The notes beneath the pieces were generated by a model that saw only the letters and a program-made list of their open reading frames with translations, was not told the origin of the DNA and did not search any database. A stretch of 6,420 bases of DNA from Candidatus Bathyarchaeota archaeon (GTDB taxonomy: Archaea > Thermoproteota > Bathyarchaeia > 40CM-2-53-6): NCBI GenBank assembly GCA_005883695.1, contig VBBV01000133.1, positions 1-6,420 on the forward strand, read 5' to 3'. Numbering within the stretch: the first letter of the stretch is position 1; every line of letters starts with the position of its first letter. Position numbers and translations under genes: made by a program. This document shows positions 5,063-6,420 of the stretch, piece after piece.

Positions 5063-5257
5063 TTGAGAGATCGGGACGTGATGAACCTGCTAGATCAGAT
5101 TGAACTCTACGTTCTCCGGATTGGAGAGGAAAGAATAGCTCAAAAGGACTATTGGCTTTTCATCTATCGCAGCATGAAGAGCGGATTGCTCATGACGAAG
5201 GCCATGGAGAGGCATCTCCAATACAAACTGAAAGAGCTGGGAATAAAGACCCATTAG
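5063..5257 (+). CDS. Small protein of unknown function in the transsulfuration cluster
   Basis: I do not recognise this 64-residue protein. It looks wholly helical and charged (LLDQIELYVLRIGEERIAQ, then KDYWLFIYRSMKSG, then AMERHLQYKLKELGIKT) with no membrane segment, cysteine or metal motif. The TTG start at 5063 is supported by GAGG (5055-5058) and GAGAGG (5047-5052); an ATG at 5081 would shorten it by six residues. It begins 19 nt after the beta-synthase stop, so it is probably co-transcribed with that gene and might be a partner or regulator of it (inference from position only). Confidence 0.6.
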   Translation: MRDRDVMNLLDQIELYVLRIGEERIAQKDYWLFIYRSMKSGLLMTKAMERHLQYKLKELGIKTH

Positions 5258-5273
5258 CTCTAAGAAAGATATG

Positions 5274-5279
5274 TTAAAT
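5274..5279 (+). promoter_or_regulatory. TATA-like box with near-leaderless start for the gamma-lyase-type gene
   Basis: TTAAAT lies 26 nt before the ATG at 5306 (box end to start codon), with the purine-rich AAGAAAGATATG just upstream as a possible TFB element. Initiation about 26 nt from the box centre would fall at 5302-5303, giving a leader of only 3-4 nt; no Shine-Dalgarno is present in that interval, which fits a leaderless mRNA. The gene therefore probably has its own promoter besides any read-through from upstream. Confidence 0.5.
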
Positions 5280-5305
5280 CAGCGCCCGCCGAGTGGCATT
5301 TTATC

Positions 5306-6420
5306 ATGAAGTTTTCAACCAAAGCCATCCATGCCGGACAAGATCCAGATCCCGCAACCGGCTCGGTCACGGTCCCCGTCTATCTCACTTCAACATACAT
5401 GCAGCTTAAACCTGGCCGCGAAGGCAAGTATGTATACTCACGAACGTCAAATCCGACCCGTAACGCTCTAGAAGAGAGTTTAGCATCCCTAGAGGATGGC
5501 AAGGTTGGCCTCGCGTTCAGCTCAGGTCTCGCCGCGACGACCACAGTCCTGATGCTTCTGCGAAAAGGAGACCATGTAATCGCTGGGGACGACATTTATG
5601 GTGGAACCTACCGGTTGTTCGATCAAGTTCTCCAAAACTACGGCCTGCAATTCTCCTATGTTGACCCGAGGTTACCTGACAAGGTGGAGAAGGCGGTTCG
5701 AAAGAACACTAGGATGATCTGGATCGAGACTCCTACCAATCCGTTGATGAGAGTCGTTGACATTAGAGCCATCTCGAAGATCGCGAAGAAGAATCATGCA
5801 ATGCTAGTCGTCGACAATACCTTTGCAAGCCCCTACCTCCAGAATCCGTTGAAGCATGGTGCCGACGTCGTGGTCCACAGTACAACCAAGTACCTTGGAG
5901 GTCACAGCGACCTGATTGGCGGTGCCGCGATCACGACCGACGGTGATGTCGGCAAACGTCTCAAGTTTCTCCAGAACGCCGTCGGGGCTGTTCCCGGACC
6001 ATTAGACTGCTGGCTCGTGCTGCGAGGAATCAAGACACTGGCTGTCAGGATGGATCGTCACAATTCTAACGCCAAACGGATCAGCGAGTATCTCCTAAAA
6101 CAACCAAAGGTCGAACAGGTGTACTATCCTGGACTGCCAGACCATCCACAACGCGATGTCGTCAAACGCCAGATGCGGGGCTACGGAGGAATGCTCAGCT
6201 TCGAACTCAAAGGGGGATTCGGAGAATGCGAAAAACTCTTGACGAAGCTTCGGGTCTTCACCCTGGCAGAGAGTCTAGGAGGGGTCGAATCTCTCATCGA
6301 ACATCCAGCTAGCATGACGCATGCCAGCGTCCCTCGTCAGAGAAGAATGGAGCAGGGAATCAAAGACACTCTCATACGTATGAGCGTGGGAATAGAAGAC
6401 GTTGAAGATCTACTTGAGGA
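5306..6420 (+). CDS. Cystathionine gamma-lyase / gamma-synthase family enzyme (runs off the right edge)
   Basis: This fold-type I Cys/Met-metabolism PLP enzyme shows 371 codons, close to the family's usual 380-400, so only a short C-terminal end is missing. TKAIHAGQDPDPATGSVTVP opens the protein. YVYSRTSNPTRN (residues 42-53) gives the phosphate-binding Tyr and Arg from the neighbouring subunit, SSGLAA (72-77) the PLP phosphate loop, and Y98 in DDIYGGTYR the residue stacking on PLP. VVDNTFASPYL (168-178) supplies the PLP aspartate D170, and HSTTKYLGGHSD (191-202) the Schiff-base lysine K195. TLAESLGGVESLIEHPASMT is the C-terminal substrate-carboxylate region. It cleaves cystathionine to cysteine, 2-oxobutyrate and ammonia (lyase), or makes cystathionine from an activated homoserine (synthase); sequence alone does not separate these well. 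The adjacent beta-synthase favours the lyase direction. Confidence 0.92.
   Translation, partial: MKFSTKAIHAGQDPDPATGSVTVPVYLTSTYMQLKPGREGKYVYSRTSNPTRNALEESLASLEDGKVGLAFSSGLAATTTVLMLLRKGDHVIAGDDIYGGTYRLFDQVLQNYGLQFSYVDPRLPDKVEKAVRKNTRMIWIETPTNPLMRVVDIRAISKIAKKNHAMLVVDNTFASPYLQNPLKHGADVVVHSTTKYLGGHSDLIGGAAITTDGDVGKRLKFLQNAVGAVPGPLDCWLVLRGIKTLAVRMDRHNSNAKRISEYLLKQPKVEQVYYPGLPDHPQRDVVKRQMRGYGGMLSFELKGGFGECEKLLTKLRVFTLAESLGGVESLIEHPASMTHASVPRQRRMEQGIKDTLIRMSVGIEDVEDLLE

Overview
The window looks archaeal, most likely a mesophilic TACK-group lineage (Thaumarchaeota or Bathyarchaeia-like). The evidence is a KaiC/RAD55-type RecA ATPase paired with a small archaeal winged-helix protein, a stand-alone Lrp-type RAM domain, TATA-like boxes about 25 nt upstream of genes (one close to a start codon, suggesting a nearly leaderless mRNA), frequent TTG/GTG starts and tight gene overlaps. 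The lineage is inferred from protein style only. No RNA genes, CRISPR array or insertion sequence were seen.

Left part (1-791), minus strand: the N-terminal 74 codons of kdpA (potassium-importing Kdp ATPase) run off the left edge. Directly upstream is a RAM-only Lrp/AsnC-like protein that may act with it. A TATA-like box abutting a perfect 14-bp palindrome lies upstream of the RAM gene.

Middle (792-3780): a four-gene plus-strand cluster encodes a small helical protein (A, 1351-1761), a winged-helix protein (D, 1758-2069), a single-domain KaiC-like ATPase (E, 2050-2889) and a three-helix membrane protein (F, 2903-3250). A/D overlap by 4 nt, D/E by 20 nt, and E/F are 13 nt apart, so they are probably co-transcribed and translationally coupled. 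Two minus-strand genes flank the cluster and carry the same small domain as A: a divergent copy broken by one frameshift (C, 792-1222) and an intact convergent copy (B, 3433-3780). The domain resembles what I remember as the 'NitrOD5' (Nitrosopumilus output domain 5) family, but I cannot confirm that. C and A diverge from a 128-bp spacer carrying a perfect 13-bp inverted repeat, each arm just downstream of a TATA-like box. This is the best candidate for an undescribed system: a KaiC-like switch with a DNA-binding partner, a membrane partner and a duplicated small output-type domain.

Right part (4075-6420), plus strand: sulfur amino-acid genes. A cystathionine beta-synthase/cysteine synthase family enzyme is followed by a 64-residue protein of unknown function and a cystathionine gamma-lyase/synthase family enzyme that runs off the right edge. 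Together the two enzymes suggest reverse transsulfuration (homocysteine to cystathionine to cysteine).
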